DNA of 64,000 bases, from assembly GCF_009928485.1 (NCBI RefSeq), contig NZ_JAABNP010000001.1:186001-250000 (forward strand), written 5' to 3'. The stretch comes from Clostridium sp. C2-6-12. GTDB lineage: Bacteria; Bacillota; Clostridia; Clostridiales; Clostridiaceae. The notes under the pieces are model-generated. The model saw nothing but the letters and a program-made list of their open reading frames with translations. It did no database searches and had not been told where the DNA came from. Both the position numbers and the translations under genes were made by a program. Numbering within the stretch: position 1 is the stretch's first letter; each line of letters begins with the position of its first letter. Of the stretch, positions 1 through 8,777 are shown piece after piece.

Positions 1-340
1 AGCATTACTTGAAACACAAGATAAATAAATTAACAAATAATGTTTGTCTTGCAATCGCTTGTATATAAGAGAACCTAGATTTAACATATAAAAATTATAT
101 TTTTAGAAGATATTAAAATTTACAAATATGAGAAATAAATTTTTAAAATAAGTTTTTAAATATGAATAAGCATTAATGTTTCAACATATACTATAAGCAT
201 AGAAGAACTTTGCAATGAATTTTTTCTTCTCATACATATTACTAATTTTATTTTAGGTAAAGTTTACTTTAAAGAGTTAGTAGAATTGTGATTTTAATTG
301 GTACCTAAAATATTTTGAGATGAAAAAATTTTTTATATAA

Positions 341-370
341 GCTATCTCTAAATTTTAATTTAGAGATAGC
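341..370. terminator. 14-bp perfect hairpin, possible terminator
   Basis: GCTATCTCTAAATT pairs perfectly with AATTTAGAGATAGC across a 2-nt loop. No long T run follows on either strand, so termination is only possible. No gene is seen upstream within the window. The rest of 1-662 is AT-rich with no coding frame I can support. Confidence 0.5.
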
Positions 371-401
371 ATATTATAAAATAATATGCTTGCAAAATAT
401 G

Positions 402-434
402 AAGCCTATCGGATGATTTTATCGGATAGGCTTT
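402..434 (+). terminator. Hairpin terminator of an upstream gene
   Basis: AAGCCTATC pairs with GATAGGCTT, followed by a short T stretch. It probably ends transcription of a gene left of the window, before cinA. Confidence 0.5.
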
Positions 435-671
435 ACTAATTTTCAAAAATATGTATAGCAAGGTTATAGTTTTTTTATTGATGTATATTTTATCAAGTAA
501 TTTCTAAGAAATCTTGTAGTTATAAAAGGTTATAAATTTATATGTGTTATTAGTTGAAGTTTTTACATTTTTTCTATGAAATAATTGACAATTAATAATT
601 AATAAACTAAGATTGTTTAAAAGCTTTAAAGAAGTTATAAAGTTAAATAGATAGAGTAGAGGGTGGGAAAT

Positions 672-1910
672 ATGAAAGCAGAAATTATAGCTATAGGAAC
701 TGAAATTTTGCTAGGAGACATAGTTAATTCTAATGCTCAATATTTGGCACAAGAGCTGGCAGTGCTAGGAATAGATATGTATTATCAGCAAGTAGTAGGT
801 GACAATGAAAATAGAATTGTGCATGCTTTTAATGAGGCTTACAGCCGTAGTGATATTATAATTACAACAGGTGGACTTGGGCCTACAGATGATGATCTTA
901 CAAAAGAAGTTGCTGCAAAATATTTTAATAAGGATTTACTTCCTCATGAAGAATCAATTGAAAAGATAAAGAACTATTTTAAATTCAGACAAAGAAAAAT
1001 GAGTGAAAATAATTTAAAACAAGGATTAATCCCAGAAGGAGCCATTGTTATAAATAATGATAACGGCACAGCACCAGGAGTAATCATTGAAGAAAATAAT
1101 AAGATAATGATTATTTTACCAGGGCCACCAAGAGAAATGAAACCAATGTTTGAAGAGACGGTTAGACCTTATCTTCAAGAAAAATCTGATTCGGTTTTGG
1201 TTTCAAAAATGATAAAAATATTAGGAATAGGAGAAAGTGCTGTAGCAGAAGAAGTTAAAGATTTAATGGATGCTCAAACTAATCCTACAATTGCACCTTA
1301 TGCTAAAGAAGTTGGTGTGCTGCTTCGTGTGACAGCAAAGGCTGAAAATGAAGAAAAGGCTTTAAGATTAATAGCACCAGTGGAAGAGGAAATTAAAAAA
1401 CGTTTAGGTGACAATGTATATGCAACAGAAGATGTTTCAATCGAAGATGTTGTAGCTAAACTTTTGATTTCAAAGAAACTTACTATTTCTACAGCTGAAT
1501 CTTGCACAGGTGGAATGATAGCAGGTACTCTTATAAATTATCCTGGAATATCAGAAGTATTTTTAGAAGGTGCTGTAACTTATTCTAATGAGGCAAAACA
1601 TAAGAGGCTTGGAGTTAAAAATGAGACTTTAGATAAGTATGGAGCTGTAAGTGAAGAGACAGCGAGAGAAATGGCTATTGGTATTGCAGAGACTGCAGGA
1701 ACAGATGTTAGTATTGTTACTACAGGAATTGCAGGTCCAGATGGGGGTACTGAAGAAAAACCAGTTGGATTGGTTTATATAGGAGTATATGTAAAGGGAC
1801 AAGTAACTGTTCAAAAACATATCTTTAACGGAAATAGAAGTAGAGTAAGACTTCAAGCAACTATAACTGGATTAGATATGCTTAGGAGAATTTTAATAAA
1901 GAATATATAA
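672..1910 (+). CDS. cinA: CinA family protein (competence/damage-inducible; NMN deamidase)
   Basis: This is a cytoplasmic two-domain CinA protein of 412 residues, the usual length. The N-terminal half is a molybdopterin-binding (MoCF) fold, with AIGTEILLGDIVNSNAQ at its start and TTGGLGPTDDDLT near residue 70. The C-terminal half is the PncC-type domain, with AESCTGGMIAG, VTYSNEAK and GIAGPDGGT. In characterised relatives this domain deamidates nicotinamide mononucleotide for NAD salvage, and the MoCF half can act as ADP-ribose pyrophosphatase. I chose the ATG at 672 because GAGGGTGGG lies just upstream; an in-frame GTG at 663 overlaps that site. The gene stands alone here with its own terminator. 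The family call is firm; which activity dominates is inference. Confidence 0.95.
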   Translation: MKAEIIAIGTEILLGDIVNSNAQYLAQELAVLGIDMYYQQVVGDNENRIVHAFNEAYSRSDIIITTGGLGPTDDDLTKEVAAKYFNKDLLPHEESIEKIKNYFKFRQRKMSENNLKQGLIPEGAIVINNDNGTAPGVIIEENNKIMIILPGPPREMKPMFEETVRPYLQEKSDSVLVSKMIKILGIGESAVAEEVKDLMDAQTNPTIAPYAKEVGVLLRVTAKAENEEKALRLIAPVEEEIKKRLGDNVYATEDVSIEDVVAKLLISKKLTISTAESCTGGMIAGTLINYPGISEVFLEGAVTYSNEAKHKRLGVKNETLDKYGAVSEETAREMAIGIAETAGTDVSIVTTGIAGPDGGTEEKPVGLVYIGVYVKGQVTVQKHIFNGNRSRVRLQATITGLDMLRRILIKNI

Positions 1911-1926
1911 AATAAGATAAATATTA

Positions 1927-1968
1927 AAGAGCCATAACTAAGATTTGATTAATCATAGTCATGGCTTT
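1927..1968 (+). terminator. cinA terminator
   Basis: Imperfect inverted repeat AGCCATAACTAAGATT / AATCATAGTCATGGCT followed by TTTT, just after the cinA stop. Confidence 0.7.
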
Positions 1969-2074
1969 TGTAAATTGTATATAAATAAAAATGGGGGAGA
2001 GGCGATTAAATATTGAAGTTAAATACTTCCTTATTAGTTATTACCAATTTAAATTTATTTATACATAACTTGAA

Positions 2075-3631
2075 TTAAATTTTTTGTTTTTTTAATAAAA
2101 TTATTACCTTAAATAAGTCTCCATCAAATTTAAGCTCAAAAATTCCGCCTTGAAGTTCCACTAAACTTTTTGCAATTGATAAACCCAAGCCTGAACCTTC
2201 GGTAGTTCTAGCAGAATCGCCTCTTTTAAACCGTTCTAAGATTTCTTCCTCTGTAAAATTTAATGGATACTTTGAGATGTTTTTAAAGGTTATAGATACA
2301 AAATCACCATGTTCTTCAACATCAATATAAACTCGAGTACCATTTAGTGAATATTTTAAAATGTTGGAAATTAAATTTTGGAGCACTCTAAATGTTTTTC
2401 TACCATCTGCATATATATTTATTTTTTTATCAGGTATCTTTTTTATAAATTCGAAATCGGACATCTGTATTTTATCTTCAAATTCACCTAGAGTTTGTCT
2501 AAGAAGTGCTACAGGATCTATATCTTCCATATGCATTTCTAAATTTCCTGATGCAGCTTTTGAAGCTTCAAATAAATCTTCAATTAGGACTTTTAATCTT
2601 TGAGATCTCTCTTTAAGTATACCTAAATAAGCTTTTCTTTTTTCATCTGAAATATTTTCATTATCTAAAAGGTCTACATAGTTGATTATGGAAGTTAGTG
2701 GAGTTTTTAAATCGTGGGATACATTGGTTATCAGTTCGCCTTTCATTTTTTCACTTTTGACAGCTTTATCTAAGGCTTTGTTTAGACCATTCTCTATATT
2801 AGAAATGTTTTTGATAATATCTTTGAAAAGTAATTGTTTGCTTATATCAATTTTAGTATTATAATTTCCATTAGCTACATTGTAAGTGTATGTGCTTATT
2901 TTATTAATTTGGATGAAACTATAAATTAAATATATAATTGGAATAATAGAAAATAGTATAAAGTCTAAAAACTGATCGTTTAATAGTGAGATGTCTAATA
3001 TAGCCGATAGTGATAGCGGGGGAAAATCAAAATCTGTATTTACTAAATATCTTATTATAAATACTAAAATTACATATAAGATATAAACTGCAATAAATAT
3101 TATGATTTTTAAGGCTATAGATTTTGTTAAAAAACATTCTCTAACTAGCTTGTATAATTTATAAAGTATAGATCTTTCGTAAATATGATTTTCTAAGCTA
3201 TTAGCTCTATTAAGCAGGTATAATTTATATATATCTATTAGTGCCAAGTACAATAGCATAAATGTAAAAATAGTTAATAGAGTAAAAGTAAAAGCATTCA
3301 GACTGTGAGCTACAAATCTATATAACCAAAGCCATGATAATATAATTACTATAGTTAGAAATGCACGTATTTCTAAAAATATTCCATTATATAATTTTGT
3401 AATAGATGTTTCTTTAAAAATCAATGTTTTGTTCTGTACCATGTCTATTAATAAAAGAATCATTATAATTATAACTAGAAAAAATAAGAAATACGACCCC
3501 ACATATAAGGAATAATCTCCATCATGAAAATAACGATATATGCCTAAAAGAATAGGCAGCATAATAATACAAAGCGATAAAATTAATATTCTTAAGTTAA
3601 TACTTTTATTGTTTTTCAAATTTATATCCAA
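2075..3631 (-). CDS. Multi-pass membrane sensor histidine kinase
   Basis: The protein has 518 residues. About six hydrophobic helices (near 13-32, 44-63, 90-108, 113-135, 172-195, 221-241) are followed by a HAMP-like linker, then the kinase core. The H box is NVSHDLKTPL with the phospho-acceptor His at about 306. The ATP-binding G box is GSGLGLSIAKSL near the C terminus. No extracytoplasmic sensor domain of any size is visible, so the signal is probably sensed in or near the membrane, as in VanS/GraS-like intramembrane sensors; that is inference. Translation seems to start at a TTG preceded by GGGG, overlapping the regulator gene by 26 bp, so the two are translationally coupled. The stimulus and targets are unknown. 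Confidence 0.92.
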   Translation of the reverse strand: MDINLKNNKSINLRILILSLCIIMLPILLGIYRYFHDGDYSLYVGSYFLFFLVIIIMILLLIDMVQNKTLIFKETSITKLYNGIFLEIRAFLTIVIILSWLWLYRFVAHSLNAFTFTLLTIFTFMLLYLALIDIYKLYLLNRANSLENHIYERSILYKLYKLVRECFLTKSIALKIIIFIAVYILYVILVFIIRYLVNTDFDFPPLSLSAILDISLLNDQFLDFILFSIIPIIYLIYSFIQINKISTYTYNVANGNYNTKIDISKQLLFKDIIKNISNIENGLNKALDKAVKSEKMKGELITNVSHDLKTPLTSIINYVDLLDNENISDEKRKAYLGILKERSQRLKVLIEDLFEASKAASGNLEMHMEDIDPVALLRQTLGEFEDKIQMSDFEFIKKIPDKKINIYADGRKTFRVLQNLISNILKYSLNGTRVYIDVEEHGDFVSITFKNISKYPLNFTEEEILERFKRGDSARTTEGSGLGLSIAKSLVELQGGIFELKFDGDLFKVIILLKKQKI

Positions 3632-4301
3632 TTCCCCACACCACCTTTAAATATCTTGGTTCTTTAGAATTAATTTCTATTTTTTCTCTTATTCTTCTGA
3701 TGTGAACAGTAACTGTATCAACATTGTTATAGGCAGGTTCATTCCAAACTCTTTCATAAATTTCTTCAATAGAAAAAACTCTGTTAGGGTTGTCCATAAG
3801 AAGCGTTAATATTTTAAACTCCAAGGGAGTGAGTTTTACATTTACGCCTTCAGCAAATACTTCTTTACTTTCTTTATTAAGCTCTATTCCACCTATAACA
3901 ATTACATTATTATTCTCTTTAAGAGGTGCAAATTGAGTGTATCTACGCATTTGAGATTTAACTCTAGCTATTAGCTCCAATGGATTAAATGGCTTAGTTA
4001 TGTAATCATCTGCGCCAAAATTTAAACCTAGTATTTTATCTGTATCTTCTGATTTTGCTGAAAGCATTATTATTGGAATTTGTTTATTTTCTCTTATTTT
4101 AATTGTAGCTCTTGTACCATCCATATTAGGCATCATTATATCCATTATAATGAGATGTATATCTTCGTTTTCTAACATATCTAAAGCTTGCAATCCATCA
4201 TAAGCTTTAAAAATAGTGTAGTTTTCATTAGTCAAATATACTTCTATTGCATCCGTTATTGCTTTGTCATCATCAACAACTAGAATATTATATCTTTTCA
4301 T
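3606..4301 (-). CDS. OmpR/PhoB-family response regulator
   Basis: An N-terminal receiver domain (NILVVDDDKA; phospho-acceptor Asp in LIIMDIMMPNMDG; conserved Lys in DYITKPF) is joined to a winged-helix DNA-binding domain (LTPLEFKILTLL, DTVTVHIRRIREKIE, GIGYKFE). It has 231 residues from the ATG at 4301. An ATG four codons earlier overlaps the GGAGG ribosome site, so I reject it. It is the partner of the kinase that follows on the same strand. The subtilisin-like gene 120 bp upstream is co-oriented and may belong to the same unit or regulon. Confidence 0.95.
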   Translation of the reverse strand: MKRYNILVVDDDKAITDAIEVYLTNENYTIFKAYDGLQALDMLENEDIHLIIMDIMMPNMDGTRATIKIRENKQIPIIMLSAKSEDTDKILGLNFGADDYITKPFNPLELIARVKSQMRRYTQFAPLKENNNVIVIGGIELNKESKEVFAEGVNVKLTPLEFKILTLLMDNPNRVFSIEEIYERVWNEPAYNNVDTVTVHIRRIREKIEINSKEPRYLKVVWGIGYKFEKQ

Positions 4302-4436
4302 TTTTGCCTCCATAATTAAGTTAAATTCAAAGTAATTTTAGCATATAATCAATGCTTTTAAAAATAATGGAATTATTAGAAAATATTATAAAAAATAAAT
4401 GTGGTTAAATTTTATAAAATTGATGTAGTTATATTA

Positions 4437-5381
4437 TTACTTAAAGTTATCTTTAATATAGAGTGCCGCTTTTCCTATATCAGGAACATTAGAGCATTGT
4501 GATTCCTTTAAAGTATAAGGATCTTTAAAGACTATATTAGAACTAGTTTTCTTTAGTATGTCTTTGTATTCATTTGGAGTAAGAGTATTGTTTATGCTTT
4601 TTAATAAGGCCACAAAACCTCCTGTAACAACTGAAGTAGATGAAATTGATAAATAAGGAGTGTTCTCACCATTTCGAACTCCATCTTTTGATTTCTCATA
4701 TTGACTGTAGGTATCTATAAGTAAGGAATTATAATCATAGTGAAGAATATTTAAGTCAGGTTTTCTTGCACTAGCTTCCAATTTATCATCAGAAACCATT
4801 CCTCCTGGCCAAAGATTATTGGGACTATCATAATGTATAAATGTAGTTACTATATTATTTTTTGTTGCTTTATCTACAGCATCATCAAATCTTTTACGAT
4901 TATTTTCAGATATAGCTGGTTGAGAATAAGTTAAGATATCTATGTGATTTTCAATAGCCCAATCGATAGCTTTTATTATTGCATCCACTTTGCTGTTTTC
5001 GTCCTTACTATTGATTGTATTTAAACCGTAAATTTCACATTCAGGAGCGATTTCTTTTAATGTTGTAGCCATCCAATAGCCATGCTCACTTATATTATTT
5101 AGAGAATTAGGATCGTTTAAGAAGTCAATGCAATCATTGTATAATTCTTTGTGTGCTCCATATCCAAAATAGTGATCTAAAATGCCAACTTTAATTCCTT
5201 TACCTTTAGTTATTTCATGAGCTTGTTTGACATTATGAATTGTAAAATAAGTAGCTCTAGAATTTGCATTTCCAACATCAATACTTAAAGGTTGCTGCTT
5301 TAATTTCAATATAAAAAAAGCATTTCCAAGTAAAGAGACTATAAGAACAAGTATTAAAATTATAAAATATTTATTTTTCAT
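4437..5381 (-). CDS. Membrane-anchored subtilisin-like (S8) serine peptidase
   Basis: The protein has 314 residues with one N-terminal hydrophobic helix (about 5-25), so the catalytic part is probably outside the cell, tethered. The S8 triad can be placed as Asp69 (KVGILDHYF), His100 (SEHGYWMATTLKE) and Ser250 (SSTSVVTGGFVALL). The usual Asn of the oxyanion hole is not obvious: the matching strand reads VTTFIHYDS. The protein is compact, with no prodomain and no extra C-terminal domain. A GGAGG site precedes the ATG. It lies upstream of the two-component genes on the same strand, so the system could regulate it or be regulated by a product it cleaves; this is inference. It may have altered catalysis or be a pseudo-enzyme. 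Confidence 0.8.
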   Translation of the reverse strand: MKNKYFIILILVLIVSLLGNAFFILKLKQQPLSIDVGNANSRATYFTIHNVKQAHEITKGKGIKVGILDHYFGYGAHKELYNDCIDFLNDPNSLNNISEHGYWMATTLKEIAPECEIYGLNTINSKDENSKVDAIIKAIDWAIENHIDILTYSQPAISENNRKRFDDAVDKATKNNIVTTFIHYDSPNNLWPGGMVSDDKLEASARKPDLNILHYDYNSLLIDTYSQYEKSKDGVRNGENTPYLSISSTSVVTGGFVALLKSINNTLTPNEYKDILKKTSSNIVFKDPYTLKESQCSNVPDIGKAALYIKDNFK

Positions 5382-5583
5382 ATAATTAAACCTCCATAAA
5401 AAGTATAAATATTGTAATTGGTTAACCTTACATATTTATAATAATGTTTAAATATTACAAAAGTGGGAGGTGAATTCTTAAGAAAATCGAAAGAATTGGC
5501 TGCAGTGTATATTTTGATGAAAAAATCTCAACACTGTTGAGAGAAATGAATAACTTAAAAGAAAGTAATTATGAAAAATAAAA

Positions 5584-5608
5584 AATACCACTTGTTTAGA
5601 GTGGTATT
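5584..5608 (-). terminator. Terminator of the sirtuin gene
   Basis: AATACCAC / GTGGTATT hairpin; read on the minus strand it is followed by a T-rich run. It sits about 20 bp past the sirtuin stop. Confidence 0.8.
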
Positions 5609-5627
5609 AAGAATAAAAAGATAAAAA

Positions 5628-6365
5628 CTATAAATTATTCACAGCTTCGCTTAAAACTTTTCCGATAGAATCATTAATGACCAAATCAGCCTTAGAGTCA
5701 GCAGAAGTAGAACTTTTATTTATAAGAACAATATTTTTTCCTCTAAAATAATTGATAAGACCTGCAGCGGGATAAACTACAAGTGAAGTCCCTCCAATAA
5801 TTAGTGTATCAGCTTTAGAAATAGCATCTATAGCACCTCTTATTACATTATCATCTAAACCTTCCTCATAAAGAACCACATCAGGTTTTACATTGCCACT
5901 ACATTTAGTGCAAGTAGGAACGTTGTCTGCTTTTAAAATGAAATCAGCATCATAAAAAGCATGACATTTAATGCAGTAATTTCTATGAACAGATCCGTGG
6001 AGTTCGAAAACATTTTTATTTCCTGCCATTTGATGAAGACCATCAATATTTTGAGTTACTATTGCTTTTAATTTTCCTAATTCCTCAAGCTTTGCTAGTG
6101 CTAAATGCCCGCTATTTGGCTTAGCATCTGGATATATAAGCTTTGACTTATAAAATCTAAAAAATTCTTCCGGATATTTAATGTAAAAGGTATGAGATAC
6201 TAATTGCTCTGGTGTAAATGTTGCATTAAGCTTTTCACTAAACAAACCATTGGAACTTCTGAAATCAGGGATATTTGATTCAGTGCTGACCCCAGCTCCG
6301 CCAAAGAAAACTATATTATTACTATCCTTTATAATTTGAGCTAAATTTTCTATTTTATTTTCCAT
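5628..6365 (-). CDS. cobB: Sir2-type NAD-dependent protein deacylase
   Basis: This is a 245-residue class III sirtuin. The Rossmann NAD motif is FFGGAGVSTESNIPDFRS, followed by TQNIDGLHQMAG, the catalytic His in ELHGSVHR, a zinc site of two CxxC pairs (CIKC and CTKC) and IIGGTSLVVYPAAGL. It removes acyl groups from lysines using NAD+. The start at 6365 follows GGAG on the minus strand; a frame extension of eight codons upstream is less likely. A degenerate copy of its first codons lies 3.5 kb away at 9895-9977, on the far side of the restriction island. The symbol is used for the general bacterial sirtuin. Confidence 0.93.
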   Translation of the reverse strand: MENKIENLAQIIKDSNNIVFFGGAGVSTESNIPDFRSSNGLFSEKLNATFTPEQLVSHTFYIKYPEEFFRFYKSKLIYPDAKPNSGHLALAKLEELGKLKAIVTQNIDGLHQMAGNKNVFELHGSVHRNYCIKCHAFYDADFILKADNVPTCTKCSGNVKPDVVLYEEGLDDNVIRGAIDAISKADTLIIGGTSLVVYPAAGLINYFRGKNIVLINKSSTSADSKADLVINDSIGKVLSEAVNNL

Positions 6366-6460
6366 AAAATAATCATCTCCAAAATACAATTTAATACCTT
6401 TATTATGGCATAGTTTATGAAAAAATTAAATTACTTAAACATATTAAAATATCATAATAG

Positions 6461-6811
6461 GACCTTTACATTCAATCAACTATTGATAACATCAATATAA
6501 TTAAATGCGTAGTCATAGATGATAATGACTATGATATAAGAAATATAGAAAGTAAAGTTGAACTTGAATGTACTACATATATAACAGAATATGTTAATAA
6601 ACATGTATACCATAATAGTAAAATTAAAGTTAAATTGGCTTTTGATTTGATAATGAATTACTTCCTAAACATTTCATCTATCGATCTGGAATATAAAGAT
6701 GCAATTGAGATTAATGATACAAGCATAGATAACATAGAAATTTTAAGTATAAACAGCAATGAATTTGATATTGATGTATGTGTTGATGAAGATTTATTTA
6801 GGGATAGATAA
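6461..6811 (+). pseudogene. Open fragment without a start codon, unidentified
   Basis: An open frame of about 116 codons ends at TAA 6809-6811 and begins just after an in-frame TAG. It has no ATG/GTG/TTG with a ribosome site at its 5' end; the first Met is halfway in. The product is acidic and beta-rich (for example KVELECTTYITEYV, ILSINSNEFDIDVCVDED). It looks like the C-terminal part of a longer gene whose start was lost, possibly when the island formed. I do not recognise the family. A terminator follows at 6830. The remaining DNA at 6812-7079 has no gene I can support. Confidence 0.45.
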
Positions 6812-6829
6812 AATAAATATTTTATTTAG

Positions 6830-6858
6830 GAATAGCTATAATGGCTATTCTTTTTTTA
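6830..6858 (+). terminator. Rho-independent terminator
   Basis: GAATAGC / GCTATTC hairpin followed directly by seven T residues. It closes the fragment at 6461-6811. Confidence 0.8.
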
Positions 6859-7079
6859 TTTGTAAATTAGGCGGCTCCCGAATTTTAAAATTCACGTTAT
6901 TATTAATAAAGACAAGGTAAACTACTCTTAATCAAGCTATCATAGCCTATTTAAATAGATTCTAATTTAAATATCATATCAAAAGCCTTTTTCAAGGTAT
7001 AAGCAAATGTAGAACCAAATTTATATGCAAAGGAGATAGTAGTATGCTTTCCTTGGTAAACATCAAGGAGGAATTATAA

Positions 7080-7625
7080 ATGAAAATTGAAATATGTATA
7101 ACAAACTTAGGAAATGGTAATTATATCTATGGGAACGTATATTCTTTATATGATATTATAGATTTAGAGAAAAAGGTTAATCCATTAAGAATGAATGATA
7201 CGGAGGACCAACTTAAAGATACAGATGTTAATGTGTCAGATAGAGATTCACTTTCCTTTTTTGAGATGTTAGGAGAATTTAAAATAACTCCTGATGATCT
7301 ATCAGCATTGTTTAAAGTTGGAACTGCAAGTGAGGTTCTAGAGATTTTGGAATATCAATATAGTTATCAGATCATAGGAGCTTGTAACAAAGAAACTGCT
7401 TTTCAGGAATGATACCAAGAGTTATATAATGACATTCCCGAACACTTAGAAGATTATATGGATTGGAATAAATTAATGAGAAGTTATGAATACGGAACCT
7501 TAATAATTGAAAACTTAGGATCTAGATTGCATATGTTAACAGACAAATTCACATTGGTCAACAATATTAAAATTGATGTTCACCTACTTCATTTTCAGTT
7601 TATTGCTATTATATCCAATGAGTAA
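7080..7625 (+). pseudogene. ardA: ArdA-like antirestriction gene with an in-frame TGA
   Basis: A well-placed GGAGG precedes the ATG. The frame codes for 110 residues (ITNLGNGNYIYGNVYSL..., then a helical acidic middle), hits TGA at 7410-7412, and stays open for 70 more codons to TAA 7623-7625. The part after the TGA reads YQELYNDIPEHLEDYMDW, which matches the late ArdA signature of a D(I/L)PE...YIDYE type. The part before has the ArdA-like opening ITNLGNG. ArdA proteins are acidic DNA mimics that block type I restriction and some modification enzymes. The TGA falls just before the conserved helix, so either the gene is dead or a 110-residue N-terminal piece is made. It lies 110 bp upstream of a methyltransferase-endonuclease pair. 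Family assignment is by motif recall and should be confirmed by profile search. Confidence 0.6.
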
Positions 7626-7735
7626 CAGGCAATATTTTACTGGCCTTTTTATAAAATAAATGTTATACTTATTCAAAAATTATGGTGGATTGAATAGTTT
7701 TGATATATACTATTAATTGATAAAGGAGTGCAAAA

Positions 7736-8752
7736 ATGAAAACAAATACTGAGAAAAAGATTAACAATACTAGAAAAAAACTTACTGTAGTTTCTTTTTT
7801 TTGTGGCGCTGGAGGTCTAGATTTAGGATTTGAAAATGCTGGATTTAAAACTATTTGGGCAAATGATATAGATAAAGATGCTTGTGCTACTCATCGTCTA
7901 TGGAGCGATGCAACAGTGGTATGTGGAGATATAAGTAAGATTGATCTTTCAACTATTCCTAATGCTGATATACTATTAGGAGGTTGGCCTTGCCAAGGCT
8001 TTTCTTTAGCAGGTCCTCGTAAGCTAGATGATAGTAGAAACAGTCTTTATAAAAACTATGTAAAATACCTCGAGGAAAAACAACCTATGGCTTTTGTTGG
8101 TGAGAATGTAAAAGGAATGCTCACTTTAGGTAACGGCGAAATATTTGAAGCTTTAAAATCAGATATGTATTCAAAGGGATATACTCTATTTTATAAGTTA
8201 CTTAATGCAAGTGATTATGGTGTTCCTCAAGATAGACAAAGAATTATCATTGTTGGATTTAGGAATGATTTAAATATTATTAATTTTGAATTTCCTAAAC
8301 CATTAGATAATAAAGTAACTTTACGAGATGTTTTATCAAACATTTCCGAACCGTTACCAGAAGAAATTTGCAATGCTCCTTATAGCTCAAGATATATGTC
8401 TAGAAATCGCAAACGTAATTGGGATCAATTTTCTTACACTATTCCAGCTATGGCTAAACAGGTTACACTACACCCATCTAGTCCAGATATGGAGAATGTA
8501 GGTAAAGATTTATGGAAGTTTGGTGATAATGGAATTACAAGAAGATTCTCGTGGAGGGAAGCTGCTTTAATACAAACTTTTCCTCAAGATTTGGAGTTCA
8601 TTGGAGACTTAACTAGTAAATATAAACAAATAGGCAATGCTGTTCCAGTTAGACTAGCTGAAGCAGTCGCAAAAAAAGTATTCAATACACTTAGCTTATG
8701 TAATGTAGACATAGCTAATACAAGTTTATTACAAGAAGTAAGTATAGGTTAA
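7736..8752 (+). CDS. DNA (cytosine-5) methyltransferase of a type II system
   Basis: The 338 residues show the C5-methyltransferase motifs in order: motif I SFFCGAGGLDLGFENAGF, motif IV GGWPCQGFSLAG with the catalytic Cys, motif VI GENVKG, motif VIII QDRQRIIIVGFR, and motif X YKQIGNAVPVRLAEAV. The target-recognition region (YMSRNRKRNWDQF, KQVTLHPSSPDM) resembles that of M.HaeIII, whose target is GGCC. The ribosome site AAAGGAG precedes the ATG. The endonuclease gene starts 25 bp downstream, so they are one operon. The enzyme protects host DNA from its partner. GGCC specificity is inference from similarity in the recognition region and the identity of the partner. Confidence 0.93.
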   Translation: MKTNTEKKINNTRKKLTVVSFFCGAGGLDLGFENAGFKTIWANDIDKDACATHRLWSDATVVCGDISKIDLSTIPNADILLGGWPCQGFSLAGPRKLDDSRNSLYKNYVKYLEEKQPMAFVGENVKGMLTLGNGEIFEALKSDMYSKGYTLFYKLLNASDYGVPQDRQRIIIVGFRNDLNIINFEFPKPLDNKVTLRDVLSNISEPLPEEICNAPYSSRYMSRNRKRNWDQFSYTIPAMAKQVTLHPSSPDMENVGKDLWKFGDNGITRRFSWREAALIQTFPQDLEFIGDLTSKYKQIGNAVPVRLAEAVAKKVFNTLSLCNVDIANTSLLQEVSIG

Positions 8753-8777
8753 AAAATAACATTTAGGGGGGAATAGA

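Noticed and set aside
5460..5580. Short overlapping frames of 25-35 codons upstream of the S8 peptidase gene on the plus strand
   Set aside because: Neither has a convincing start and ribosome site together; probably a remnant.
7410..7412. TGA in ardA read as selenocysteine or programmed readthrough
   Set aside because: No stem-loop of selenocysteine-insertion type is evident after the TGA and the family is not known for it; a nonsense mutation is simpler.
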